From: Bryobacteraceae bacterium
Lineage (GTDB): Bacteria; Acidobacteriota; Terriglobia; Bryobacterales; Bryobacteraceae
Assembly: GCA_026002875.1 (NCBI GenBank)
Contig: BPGE01000001.1
Location: 3,286,001-3,350,000, forward strand
Direction: 5' to 3'
DNA length: 64,000 bases
The translations under genes and the position numbers were made by a program. Below are positions 8,389-17,285 of the stretch, in pieces. The notes beneath the pieces were generated by a model that was not told where the DNA came from, made no database searches, and saw only the letters and a program-made list of their open reading frames with translations. Every line of letters starts with the position of its first letter. Position 1 is the first letter of the stretch.

Positions 8389-10068
8389 ATGGCATATCAG
8401 CCTGGGGACAGGATCGGCGATTACGAAGTGCTGGCCGTGCTGGGCGCGGGCGGCATGGGGAAGGTGTACAAGGTCCGCAACGTGATCTCGGACCGGGTGG
8501 AGGCGATGAAGGTGCTGCTGCCGAACCTGGCGGAGCAGCCGGAGCTGGGCGAACGGTTCGTGCGCGAGATCAAGCTGCAGGCGACGCTGAACCATCCGAA
8601 CATCGCCGCGCTGCACACGGCGCTGCACTTTGAAAACCAGCTGCTGATGCTGATGGAGTTCGTCGACGGCATCACGCTGGACGAGCTGGTGCGCGGGGGA
8701 CCGCTGCGGCTGGACGAAGCGATCCACTACATTGCGCAGGTGTGCGACGCGCTGGCTTACGCGCACGGGAAGGGCATCATCCACCGCGACCTGAAACCGT
8801 CGAACATGATGCTGACGCCGGACGGGGTGGTGAAGCTGCTGGACTTCGGAATTGCGAAGTTCGCGCAGGACCGGTCGATGACGAAGACGGGGTTCCTGGT
8901 GGGGTCGCTGCCGTACATCTCGCCGGAGCAGATCGAGGGTCTGCCGGACATTGATGCGCGGACGGACATTTATTCGCTGGGCATCACGCTGTATCAACTG
9001 GTGACGGGGCGGGTGCCGTTCGAGGCGGACAGCGAGTACTCGCTGATGCGGAAGCACCTGCAGGAGGCGCCGGTGCCTCCGGTGCAGGTGATGCCGGACG
9101 TGCCGCAGGAGCTGAACGAAATCATCCTGACGGCGATCGAGAAGGACCGCAACCGGCGGTTCCAGAGCGCGGCGGCGATGGGCGCGGCGCTGCGGAGCCT
9201 GGGAGCGAGCCTCGGATTGGCGACAGCGGGGCCGGGGATGGCGGCTGCCGCCGCGCCCGCGTCCGCCGGAGGCTGGAGCGCCGCGCCGCCGACGCCGGAG
9301 CAGGCGTGGGGCGCGCCGCCGGTGCCGGAGCCGCGCAAGCACTCGAACCGGGCTCTGTATGTCCTGATCGGCTCGCTGGCGACGATCGCGGTTTTGGTGG
9401 TGGCAGCGATGCAGCTGCCGCGCTTCTTCGGAACGCGGGCAGGCGCACCGTCGGCGGTGGAAACCGCAGCGCCCGCGCCGGAAGCGCAACCCGCGCAGCA
9501 GCCGGAGCCTGTTGCTGAACCGCAGAGCCAGCCGCCGGCGATGGCGGTTGAGCCGGCTCCATCCGCGCCGGCGGCAGCGCCGGAGCGGCTGGAGGCAACG
9601 CCGGCGAGCACGGCGCCTGCGCGTTCCACGCCTGCCGCAACCGCGAGTCCGGCGCGGCGTATGGAAAGCGCGCCTGCGGCGCCGCAGCGTTCTGCAGCGG
9701 CAGCGCCCGCCGTGCAGGAAACGCCGCCTGTTCCGGCACAGCCCTCGTCCCAGCCTCCGCCGCAGGCGCAGCCCGCGGCTGCGGCGCCCGCGTCCGACGA
9801 GCGCGAGCTGAGCGAGCTGCGGGAGCGGCTGATGCTGCTGGGCGCGCGCGTGAACGCGGCGCAGGCGAGCCTGAACCGGCTGAAGCAGGAGCAGGCGCGG
9901 ATGGGGTTGGGGCTGCGGGGCGACATCGCCGCGGCGGCGCAGCGCATGGAGTTTTACATGGACGAGGCGGAGGGGGCGATCAAGCGCGGCGACGCGGCGG
10001 CGGCGAAACGGCACCTGGAGAACGCGGACCGCGAGACCGCGCGGCTGGAGAAGTTCCTGGGCCGCTGA
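8389..10068 (+). CDS. Membrane-anchored Ser/Thr protein kinase
   Basis: 559 residues. The Hanks-type kinase domain (about 8-275) has all key elements: glycine loop LGAGGMGKVYKV, AMKVLL lysine, catalytic HRDLKPSNMML, LLDFGIAKF and LPYISPEQ. It should therefore be catalytically competent. A Pro/Ala-rich linker and a single transmembrane segment (about 325-345, YVLIGSLATIAVLVVAAM) follow. The outer part is a long Ala/Pro/Gln-rich region (about 350-465) and a terminal helical coiled coil (about 467-559). GGAGGAG precedes the ATG. Together with the csgG-like gene upstream it may link an envelope state to phosphorylation, but targets cannot be read from the sequence. Confidence 0.92.
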   Translation: MAYQPGDRIGDYEVLAVLGAGGMGKVYKVRNVISDRVEAMKVLLPNLAEQPELGERFVREIKLQATLNHPNIAALHTALHFENQLLMLMEFVDGITLDELVRGGPLRLDEAIHYIAQVCDALAYAHGKGIIHRDLKPSNMMLTPDGVVKLLDFGIAKFAQDRSMTKTGFLVGSLPYISPEQIEGLPDIDARTDIYSLGITLYQLVTGRVPFEADSEYSLMRKHLQEAPVPPVQVMPDVPQELNEIILTAIEKDRNRRFQSAAAMGAALRSLGASLGLATAGPGMAAAAAPASAGGWSAAPPTPEQAWGAPPVPEPRKHSNRALYVLIGSLATIAVLVVAAMQLPRFFGTRAGAPSAVETAAPAPEAQPAQQPEPVAEPQSQPPAMAVEPAPSAPAAAPERLEATPASTAPARSTPAATASPARRMESAPAAPQRSAAAAPAVQETPPVPAQPSSQPPPQAQPAAAAPASDERELSELRERLMLLGARVNAAQASLNRLKQEQARMGLGLRGDIAAAAQRMEFYMDEAEGAIKRGDAAAAKRHLENADRETARLEKFLGR

Positions 10069-10074
10069 TCTGTT

Positions 10075-11208
10075 TCAAACAAGAATGGCGAAGGTTGTTT
10101 CAGCGCGCTCGACGCGTCGGTACTCGGTGTCGCGCTCGACCGGCTCGCGTCCGGCCATGCGGATGAGGTGCAGCAGCTCGCTGCGGCGCATGCCCTGGCT
10201 GGTGGTGGCGCCGGCGTCGTGGTAGATGCGCTCTTCAACGACCGTGCCGTCGATGTCGTCGGCGCCGAAGCGCTGGGCGATCTGGGCGATCTTCGGCGTC
10301 ATCATGATCCAGTAGGCCTTGATGTGGGGGATGTTGTCGAGCAGGAGCCGCGCGACGGCGATGTTCTTGAGGTCGGCGAATCCGGTGGTCTTCGGCAGGT
10401 GCTCGAGCGGCGTGTTGTCGGGGTGGAAGGCCAGGGGGATGTAGGTGACGAAGCCGCCGGTTTCATCCTGCAGGGCGCGCAGGCGGAGGAGGTGGTCGAC
10501 GCGGTCCTCTTCGGTTTCGATGTGGCCGTAGAGCATGGTGCAGTTCGAGCGGATGCCCATGCGGTGGGCGAGGCGGGCGACTTCGAGCCATTCATTGCCG
10601 TCGATCTTGTGATCGCAGATGATGCGGCGGACGCGCTCGGAGAAGATCTCGGCGCCGCCGCCGGGCATGGAGTCGAGGCCGGCATCGCGGAGGCGGCGGA
10701 GAACTTCCTCGAGCGGGATGCGGAAGCGGCGGGACAGGTAGGCGACCTCGACCATCGTGAAAGCCTTGAGATGGATCTGCGGGAAGCGCTGCTTGATGCC
10801 GCGCAGCATCTCGCAATACCAGTCGAGGGTGAGCTCGGGGTGGAGGCCGCCGACGATGTGGAGCTCGGTGATGCCTTCGGCGGCGCCCTGCGCGGCGCGG
10901 GCCCAGACGTCTTCGAGCGACATGGTGTAGGCCTTCGGGTCTTTGGCCTTCTTGCCGAAGGCGCAGAGCTTGCAGGAAGCCACGCAGACGTCGGTGGGAT
11001 TGATGTGGCGGTTGACGTTGAAATAGGTGACGTTGCCGTGCATGCGCTCGCGGACGAGGTTGGCCATGTAGCCGATGGCGAGCAGATCGTGCGAGCGATA
11101 GAGCAGCAGGCCGTCTTCGAAATCGAGCCGCTGCTGGTTGCGCACTTTCTCAAGCACGGGCAGCAGGCGCGTGTCGTCGAAGACAGGAGTGGCAGGCAGA
11201 GTCGTCAT
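10075..11208 (-). CDS. mqnE: Aminofutalosine synthase MqnE (radical SAM)
   Basis: 377 residues from the ATG at 11208 (MTTLPATPVFDD). The radical-SAM cluster motif is CVASCKLC (CX3CX2C), followed by HIVGGLHPELTLDWYCEML, MPGGGAEIF and CTMLYGHIETEEDRVDHL, which are typical of the MqnE/MqnC/CofH group. MqnE joins S-adenosylmethionine with 3-[(1-carboxyvinyl)oxy]benzoate to form aminofutalosine in the futalosine menaquinone pathway. It begins 7 bp after the prenyltransferase gene upstream, which suits a menaquinone operon. An in-frame extension upstream to 11448 runs into that gene and is not used. Confidence 0.92.
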   Translation of the reverse strand: MTTLPATPVFDDTRLLPVLEKVRNQQRLDFEDGLLLYRSHDLLAIGYMANLVRERMHGNVTYFNVNRHINPTDVCVASCKLCAFGKKAKDPKAYTMSLEDVWARAAQGAAEGITELHIVGGLHPELTLDWYCEMLRGIKQRFPQIHLKAFTMVEVAYLSRRFRIPLEEVLRRLRDAGLDSMPGGGAEIFSERVRRIICDHKIDGNEWLEVARLAHRMGIRSNCTMLYGHIETEEDRVDHLLRLRALQDETGGFVTYIPLAFHPDNTPLEHLPKTTGFADLKNIAVARLLLDNIPHIKAYWIMMTPKIAQIAQRFGADDIDGTVVEERIYHDAGATTSQGMRRSELLHLIRMAGREPVERDTEYRRVERAETTFAILV

Positions 11209-11215
11209 CGTCGGT

Positions 11216-12136
11216 TCAAGCTCCCAGAGGCCGGAGAAGGATGTCGGCAGCCCAGAAACCCAAGAATAGCACCCCGATCCAGCCGTTGACGGTAAAGAAG
11301 GCGGCGTCGACGCGGGACAGGTCGTCCGCGCGGACGAGGCGGTGTTCCCAGAGAAGAAGCAGCGCCGTGACGGCGAGGCCGGTCCAGGCGGCGAAGCCCA
11401 CGGCGAATGAGCGGGCCAGAAGGACGAGGGCGGCGAGCATGAGGACATGGAAAAGCCGCGCCGCGTGCAGGGCTCGGGCGATGCCCAGGCGCGCGGGGAG
11501 GCTGAAGAGCCCCTCGCGGCGGTCGAATTCGAAATCCTGGCAGGAGTAGATGACGTCGAAGCCGGCGGTCCAGAGCGTGACGGCGAGCGTGAGCCAGAGG
11601 ATGCGCGGATCCAGAGAGCCGGTCATGGCGATCCATGCGGCGGCAGGAGCGATGCCGAGCGAGAAGCCGAGGACGAGATGCGAGAGCGACGTGAAGCGCT
11701 TGGTCCAGGAGTAGAAGAAGACGACGCCCAGCGCCAGCGGCGAGAGCAGGAGGCAGAGGCGGTTGAGCTGCGCGGCGGAAAGGACGAACAGCAGCGAACA
11801 GACGATGGTGAAGCTCCAGGCGAAGCTGCGCGAGAGAAGTCCGGCGGGCAGGTGGCGGTTGCGGGTGCGGGGATTGCGGGCGTCGATTTCGGCGTCGAGG
11901 ATGCGGTTGAAGGCCATGGCGGCGGAGCGGGCGGTGACCATGCAGGCGAGGATCCAGCCGAGTTTCGGCCAGAGCAGGGGGGCGGGCATGGCGGTTTCGC
12001 GCCAGGCGAGCAACGCGGAGGCGAGAGCGAAGGGCAGCGCGAAGACGGAGTGCTCGAAGCGGATCATCTCCAGCGTGAGCGTGAAGCGGCGCCAGAGACG
12101 GCTCAGGGGATGCGAGACAGGGGCTGCCGTGTGCAT
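11216..12136 (-). CDS. UbiA-family prenyltransferase (MqnP-like)
   Basis: 306 residues with about eight or nine membrane segments. Both Asp-rich UbiA motifs are visible: NRILDAEIDARNPRTRNRHLP and YSCQDFEFDRREGLFSLP. UbiA enzymes attach a polyprenyl chain to an aromatic acid in the membrane. The immediate downstream partner is mqnE, so attachment to the naphthoate intermediate of the futalosine pathway is the likely job. Start choice is uncertain: ATG at 12136, or ATG at 12160, only 8 bp from the divergent DUF192 gene. Confidence 0.85.
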   Translation of the reverse strand: MHTAAPVSHPLSRLWRRFTLTLEMIRFEHSVFALPFALASALLAWRETAMPAPLLWPKLGWILACMVTARSAAMAFNRILDAEIDARNPRTRNRHLPAGLLSRSFAWSFTIVCSLLFVLSAAQLNRLCLLLSPLALGVVFFYSWTKRFTSLSHLVLGFSLGIAPAAAWIAMTGSLDPRILWLTLAVTLWTAGFDVIYSCQDFEFDRREGLFSLPARLGIARALHAARLFHVLMLAALVLLARSFAVGFAAWTGLAVTALLLLWEHRLVRADDLSRVDAAFFTVNGWIGVLFLGFWAADILLRPLGA

Positions 12137-12168
12137 GGGCGGCGGCGATTCATCTACCATTTTAGGAG

Positions 12169-12627
12169 ATGCGCGCTCTGTCTCCCCTGGTGCCGATTCT
12201 GCTGGCAGGGCTGTGCGCCTGCGGAAGCGGCGAGAGGGCCATGCGGGTGGAGGAATACAACACGGTGCCGGTGCGGCTTCCAAGCGGAAAGATCCTCCGC
12301 GCCGAGCAACTGGTGCAGCCGGAGGAGATTGCGCGCGGGATGATGTTCCGCGAGGATTTGGCGGAAGACCGGGGGATGCTGTTTTATCACGCCAAGCCGG
12401 GCTTCTACTCGTATTGGATGTACCAGGTGAGAGTGCCGCTCGACATCATCTGGATGGACGCGGGGAAGAAGGTGGTGCAGGTGGTGCATCAGGCGCCGCC
12501 GTGCCCGGGTCCGGAGGAGAAGTGTCCGGCGTACGGGGGGAACTTCGAGGCGAAATACGTGCTGGAAGTGCGGGCGGGCGTGGCGAAGGCCAACGGGGTG
12601 CGGCCGGGCGCGCAGATCGAGTTCTGA
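12169..12627 (+). CDS. DUF192 family secreted protein
   Basis: 152 residues. A hydrophobic N-terminus with cysteines at its end ([11 protein letters not shown]) suggests export and perhaps lipidation, although the lipobox is imperfect. The DUF192 core is clear: [38 protein letters not shown] and [16 protein letters not shown]. The biochemical role of this family is not established. AGGAG directly abuts the ATG, an unusually short spacing. It lies 22 bp before larB. Confidence 0.82.
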   Translation: MRALSPLVPILLAGLCACGSGERAMRVEEYNTVPVRLPSGKILRAEQLVQPEEIARGMMFREDLAEDRGMLFYHAKPGFYSYWMYQVRVPLDIIWMDAGKKVVQVVHQAPPCPGPEEKCPAYGGNFEAKYVLEVRAGVAKANGVRPGAQIEF

Positions 12628-12649
12628 TCTTCACGACATCGAGGCAGGC

Positions 12650-13396
12650 ATGGACAAAGACCAATTGAGGAGTCTTCTGGAACAGGTGCGCGAGGGCGCA
12701 GTGGACGTGGATCAGGCGCTGGAAAGGCTGAGGCACATGCCTTTCGAGAGGCTTGGCTACGCGACGATCGACCACCACCGGGCGATCCGCGTCGGGATGC
12801 CGGAGGTGATCTTCGGCAAGGGCAAGACGGTGGAGCAGACGGTGGGCATCGCCACGAAGCTGCTGGAGCGGGCGTCGAACGTGCTGGTGACGCGGACGAC
12901 GAAGGAGGCGTACGAAGCGCTGCGGACGAGCTTCCCCGAGGCGGAGTACTTCCCGCTGTCCGGTGCGCTGCGGGTGTGGAGGGACCGCACGCCGAGGGGC
13001 AAGGGCAAGCTGCTGGTGGTGAGCGCCGGAACGACGGACCTGCCGGTGGCGGAAGAGGCGGTGGTGACAGCCGAGATCATGGGCAACGAAGTGCTGCAGG
13101 TGCACGACGTGGGCGTGGCGGGCATCCACCGGCTGCTGGGCAACTATGACAAGCTGACCGAGGCGCGGGTGATCGTGGTGTGCGCGGGCATGGAAGGGGC
13201 GCTGCCGAGCGCAGTCGGCGGGATGGTGAGCTGCCCGGTGATCGCCGTGCCGACGAGCGTGGGCTACGGGGCGAGCTTCCACGGGCTGGCAGCGCTGCTG
13301 GGGATGCTGAACAGCTGCGCGAGCAACGTGAGCGTGGTCAATATCGACAACGGGTTTGGCGGCGGCTATGTCGCCAGCCTGATCAACCGCCTCTAG
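12650..13396 (+). CDS. larB: Nickel-pincer nucleotide cofactor carboxylase LarB
   Basis: 248 residues, the normal LarB size. The C-terminal half has the AIR-carboxylase-like fold signatures: [48 protein letters not shown] and [24 protein letters not shown]. LarB carboxylates and hydrolyses nicotinic acid adenine dinucleotide, the first step of the nickel-pincer cofactor used by lactate racemase LarA and its relatives. LarC and LarE, needed for the later steps, are not in this window. Confidence 0.9.
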   Translation: MDKDQLRSLLEQVREGAVDVDQALERLRHMPFERLGYATIDHHRAIRVGMPEVIFGKGKTVEQTVGIATKLLERASNVLVTRTTKEAYEALRTSFPEAEYFPLSGALRVWRDRTPRGKGKLLVVSAGTTDLPVAEEAVVTAEIMGNEVLQVHDVGVAGIHRLLGNYDKLTEARVIVVCAGMEGALPSAVGGMVSCPVIAVPTSVGYGASFHGLAALLGMLNSCASNVSVVNIDNGFGGGYVASLINRL

Positions 13397-13405
13397 GGCG
13401 CCGTC

Positions 13406-13792
13406 TCAGACGGCGGCAGCCTTGAGGACGCCCGCCTTGAGGGGCTCGGCGAACACATAGATGCCGAAGAGGGGCTTCTGTTCGCCGCGCCCCCACCGGT
13501 TCACCTTCCACTCTGCGCGGAGATATTTGACGTTCGGATGATTGCGAAGGTCGAGAACGCGCGAGTAGACGCCGCAATAGAACTTCTGGGGGAAGGCCAG
13601 GAGCGGCTTCTGCATCCACTGCACGCCATCCTCGGACCCGTTGATGCAGAGGTCGAGGCTTTCCTGTTCGACAATGCGGTGAATGCCCAGGGTCACGGTG
13701 AGCAGGCCGCCTGCAGCGGCGCCCAGTTCCAGGGCGGGGCCATTGCCATTCTCGCGGATTTCCAATTCAGGTACGAGAAATGCTGGCAGCAT
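13406..13792 (-). CDS. Hypothetical protein
   Basis: 128 residues, not recognised. It is beta-rich in appearance with conserved-looking aromatic strings (FYCGVYSRVLDLRNHPNVKYLRAEWKVNRWGRGEQ) and no signal peptide or membrane segment. It lies 63 bp downstream of the aminotransferase gene on the same strand, the last gene of that series, and converges with larB 9 bp away. Codon use matches its neighbours, so it is probably a real gene. Confidence 0.6.
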   Translation of the reverse strand: MLPAFLVPELEIRENGNGPALELGAAAGGLLTVTLGIHRIVEQESLDLCINGSEDGVQWMQKPLLAFPQKFYCGVYSRVLDLRNHPNVKYLRAEWKVNRWGRGEQKPLFGIYVFAEPLKAGVLKAAAV

Positions 13793-13855
13793 CGGAATTT
13801 CCTCGAAACCGGTTTCGAATGGCCTCGGTTGGCGCCCCGGTTTGAGGCCGGGACG

Positions 13856-15034
13856 TCACAGGTTGCGGAGCCCGTCACACAATAGTCGGCCCGCTTCTTC
13901 CAGCGTCTCATATTTCTTGCAAAAACAGAAGCGGATCCACGGGGCGCCGCCGGCTTTTTCGTGGAAGAAGCTGCTGCCGGGAACGGCGGCGACGCGCAGG
14001 TGTTCCACCATGCGGCGGCAGAGGGCGTCTCCGTCCTGAAATCCGGCTGGCCGGATGTCGGCCATGACGTAATAGGCGCCTTCCGGCGCCCGGCAGGCGA
14101 GGCCGGCCTTTTCGAGCGCCTGCAGAAGGATGCGCCGGCGTTCGGAGTAGGACGATTTCAATCCGGCGAAATACGCGTCCGGCAGCGCGAGCGCCTCCGC
14201 GACGGCGTACTGCAGCGGGGCGGGAGCGCCGACGGTGAGGAAGTCATGCACCTTGCGGATGGAGGCCGTGATCTCCGGCGGCGCCACGACCCAGCCGACG
14301 CGCCAGCCGGTGACGGAGTAGGTCTTGGAGGCGGAGCTGACGGTGATGGTGCGGTCCCGCATCCACGGAAGGGCGGCCATGGGGACGTGCACCGCGCCGC
14401 CGTAAGTGATGTGCTCGTAAATCTCGTCGGTGATGCAGAGGGAATTGAATTCCAGACAGAGCCCGGAGATCTGCATCAATTCATCGGCCGTGAAGACTCT
14501 TCCCGTCGGATTATGCGGGTTGTTGAGGATGATTGCCTTTGTTGTGGGAGAAAAAGCGGCTCTGAGTTCCTCGAGGTCGAAATTCCAGTCCGGGGGATGC
14601 AGGCGGACGTAGCGGCGGCGGGCGGAGCAGAGGTCGGCGTCGGGACCGTAATTTTCGTAAAACGGCTCGAACAGGATCACTTCGTCATCGGGATCCGCGG
14701 TGGCGAGCAGCGAAGCGATCATGCCCTCGGTGGAGCCGCAGACGACGGTGATTTCCGCGTCCGGATCCACTTCCATGCCGTAGAACCGGCGGTACGATTC
14801 AGCAATGGCGCGGCGGAGCGGGGCGGCGCCCCAGGTGACGGCGTACTGGTTGCGGTCGTCGGCGATGGCGCGGGCGGCGGCGAGCTTGAGCTCTTCCGGA
14901 GCGGGAAAGTCCGGGAAGCCCTGGGCGAGGTTGACGGCGCCGTGCTGCAGGGCGAGGCGGGTCATCTCGCGGATGACGCTTTCGGTGAATCCGGCGGCGC
15001 GGGCGGCGCGGAAGCGGTCAGCGTTTTCGGGCAC
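13856..15034 (-). CDS. PLP-dependent aminotransferase (class I/II)
   Basis: 392 residues from a GTG at 15034, chosen because AAAGGAG lies 9 bases upstream. The fold-type I signatures are VNLAQGFPDFPAPEELK near the N-terminus, NNPHNPTGRVF, ITDEIYEHITYGG and the PLP-lysine motif SSASKTYSVTGWRVGW. The sequence is nearest to the kynurenine-oxoglutarate/methionine aminotransferase group (YbdL-like), but the substrate cannot be fixed. Its start overlaps the end of the lytic transglycosylase gene by 17 bp, so translation is probably coupled. Confidence 0.87.
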   Translation of the reverse strand: MPENADRFRAARAAGFTESVIREMTRLALQHGAVNLAQGFPDFPAPEELKLAAARAIADDRNQYAVTWGAAPLRRAIAESYRRFYGMEVDPDAEITVVCGSTEGMIASLLATADPDDEVILFEPFYENYGPDADLCSARRRYVRLHPPDWNFDLEELRAAFSPTTKAIILNNPHNPTGRVFTADELMQISGLCLEFNSLCITDEIYEHITYGGAVHVPMAALPWMRDRTITVSSASKTYSVTGWRVGWVVAPPEITASIRKVHDFLTVGAPAPLQYAVAEALALPDAYFAGLKSSYSERRRILLQALEKAGLACRAPEGAYYVMADIRPAGFQDGDALCRRMVEHLRVAAVPGSSFFHEKAGGAPWIRFCFCKKYETLEEAGRLLCDGLRNL

Positions 15035-17285
15035 CGGGCGCGGCTCCTTTCCTGGCAGGTTTCTTGGGGGCGCCGGTTCTGGAGGGCGCGGGCTTTTTCG
15101 CCGCAGATTTGGCAGCCGCCGCAGCCCGCGCGGGAGGGGCGGCGGCATCCGAGCCGGAAGGCGCGGAGGCGGAGCGCGGCTGGGGCGCGCGGACTTCAGA
15201 ACCGTACAGCCAGCGGTAGAACTCGAGATTGCGCAGGATGATCTGCACATAATCGCGCGTCTGCAGGAGCGGAATGGTTTCGACAAATTCCGAGGGCTCG
15301 CGGAAATCGCCCCACTCTTTCCAGATGGGGATGCGCGTAGGGCCGGCGTTGTAGGCGGCCAGCGCCTGCTCGACGCTGCCGCCGCGAAGCTCGATCTGGC
15401 GGGCAAGGTAGTAGGCGCCCAGAGCCAGGTTCGTGGAGGGATTGTGGAGGGATTTCCGGGTCACCGGCCCCATCTTCAGGCGCCGGGCGAGCTCCCTGCC
15501 GGTGGCGGGCATGACCTGCATGAGCCCGATGGCGCCGGCGGAGGAGACGGCGTCTTTGTCAAATTCGGATTCCTGGCGGATGAGCGCAGCCATGAGCAGC
15601 GGATCGAGTCCGTGCTTCTGCGCTTCCCTGCGGATCGCGTCGCGGTAGGGAAAAGGAAAGGCGAGCTGCCAGAATCTTTTCGGCGCAGCTTCGCGCGGGA
15701 GCCACAGGTAGTCCGGCGCCGCGCCGCGGATGTAGCGGACGGAAACGCCCCACGCGCCGCGGCGGGCTGCGATTTCGGCGGCTTCCATGGCGAGGGCGTA
15801 GCGGCCGGCGGCGCCGTTGCGCGCGCCGAAGCGCAGCTCGATTTCCGCCCAGTTTTCCTGAGCGGCGGCGGCGAGAACGCGCGCCCGCTGAATGCGCCAC
15901 CGGGCCTCTTCGTCCGGCTCGAAATCGGCTTTCCGCGGGCGCTGGGGCCACTGGATGGAGGAGAGGAACTGGCGGACCGCAGAGGCAGAGCCGGCGCCGT
16001 CCGCAGCCGGCTGCGGGCGCGAAGCGGCCAGAACGGCGTAATAAAAATTCGGGAATCGGGACTGGATTTCAGAAAAATACGCCTGCGCTTCGGCGGAATT
16101 TCCTCTTTCCTCAGAAAGCCGGCCCAGATAATAGAGCGCTGCGCCGGCGCGGTCCGAGGCGGGAAACCTGCGGACGTGCTCTTTCAGGAGGGGCTCCGCC
16201 TCGTCCCTGTGATCCAGCCAGGCGCGCCAGGCGACTCTCCAGTGGCAGCCGGCCGCGGCGGGAGCCTGGGGAAACTGGTCCGCGCAGGCGCGGAACAGAG
16301 GCAGATAGGAGGCGGATTCATTGCGGACGAGGAAGTGGTTGCCCGCCTGGATCAACGCCTGCAGGGTCCATTCGGATGACGGAGCGCGCCGGCGAGCCTG
16401 CTCGACCGCAGAAAGCATCGCCGCGGGGTCGTCGAGGCGGCGGTGGCAAAGGACGATGAAGTACAGGCGGCGGGCGTCGGTTTCCGGATCCGAGGGGCGG
16501 AGGGCGAGCAGGGCGGCGAGGGCTTCGCGGGTCTTGCGTTCCTCGAACAGAGTCTCGGCGGCGCCGACCTGCGCCAGTTCGCGGACGGCAGGGCTGGCGG
16601 CGGAGGCGGCCAAGGCGAGCCACTCCGCGCGCGCCTGTGCGTGACGGCCAGCCCGGGCAAGCCGGCGGGCGCGCTCGACGCGCAGTTCTTCGGGCGGGGG
16701 CGGCAGAGACGCGCGGGCGGCAAGGGCGGCAAGCGCCTTCGACGCCTCTTCGGCTGCGGCGGAGGCGGGATGCAGGCACCAGACCTGCTGGTAGAGGGCG
16801 GCGGCCTGAGGGAGGCTGTTGAGCTGCTCGCGGGCGCGGGCGAGGAGGAGCAGCGGCCGGGGCTCGGCTCCGGGAGAGGGGGAATTGCGCTCAAGGAGAG
16901 CGAGTGCATCGCCCGGGCGTCCAGCCTGGAGGAGCGACTCGGCGCCGAGAAGGGCGGCGCGGGCGGCGATGGAGGAGGGGAAGCGGGTGCGCCAGACGGG
17001 GTCGAGCGCGGCGGCGGCTTCCTCGTGGCGCCGCTGCGCGGCGAGCGCCTGGGCGCGCCAGAAGGCGATGAAATCGGCGATCAGCGGATAGCGCGGGGCG
17101 AGCGCGGCGAGCCGCTCCGCGGCCCCCGGCTCCCCCCGGGCGGCAGCGGCCGCGGCCGAGGCGAGTTCGCCGCCTGCCGCGGCGGCGCTTTCCGGGGCAG
17201 GCTGGGCGGGCAGCAGGCAGCAGAGAACCGCCGCCTCAAGCCAGAGGACCCGGATAATCCGGCCCGAGAAGGGTCGCATCGTCAT
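15018..17285 (-). CDS. Soluble lytic murein transglycosylase (Slt70-like)
   Basis: 755 residues. A signal peptide (about 1-28) is followed by about 500 residues of Ala-rich helical repeats (the superhelical U/L region of Slt), then the catalytic domain (about 565-710). The catalytic Glu is in ALIRQESEFDKDAVSSAGAIG, followed by LMQVMPATGRELARRL and ALAAYNAGPTRIPIW. These periplasmic enzymes cleave peptidoglycan glycan strands to 1,6-anhydro ends. The C-terminal 50 residues are a Lys/Ala/Pro-rich tail (KKPARKGAAPGARKR), probably unstructured. It overlaps the upstream coiled-coil gene by 50 bp and the downstream aminotransferase gene by 17 bp. Confidence 0.9.
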   Translation of the reverse strand: MTMRPFSGRIIRVLWLEAAVLCCLLPAQPAPESAAAAGGELASAAAAAARGEPGAAERLAALAPRYPLIADFIAFWRAQALAAQRRHEEAAAALDPVWRTRFPSSIAARAALLGAESLLQAGRPGDALALLERNSPSPGAEPRPLLLLARAREQLNSLPQAAALYQQVWCLHPASAAAEEASKALAALAARASLPPPPEELRVERARRLARAGRHAQARAEWLALAASAASPAVRELAQVGAAETLFEERKTREALAALLALRPSDPETDARRLYFIVLCHRRLDDPAAMLSAVEQARRRAPSSEWTLQALIQAGNHFLVRNESASYLPLFRACADQFPQAPAAAGCHWRVAWRAWLDHRDEAEPLLKEHVRRFPASDRAGAALYYLGRLSEERGNSAEAQAYFSEIQSRFPNFYYAVLAASRPQPAADGAGSASAVRQFLSSIQWPQRPRKADFEPDEEARWRIQRARVLAAAAQENWAEIELRFGARNGAAGRYALAMEAAEIAARRGAWGVSVRYIRGAAPDYLWLPREAAPKRFWQLAFPFPYRDAIRREAQKHGLDPLLMAALIRQESEFDKDAVSSAGAIGLMQVMPATGRELARRLKMGPVTRKSLHNPSTNLALGAYYLARQIELRGGSVEQALAAYNAGPTRIPIWKEWGDFREPSEFVETIPLLQTRDYVQIILRNLEFYRWLYGSEVRAPQPRSASAPSGSDAAAPPARAAAAAKSAAKKPAPSRTGAPKKPARKGAAPGARKR

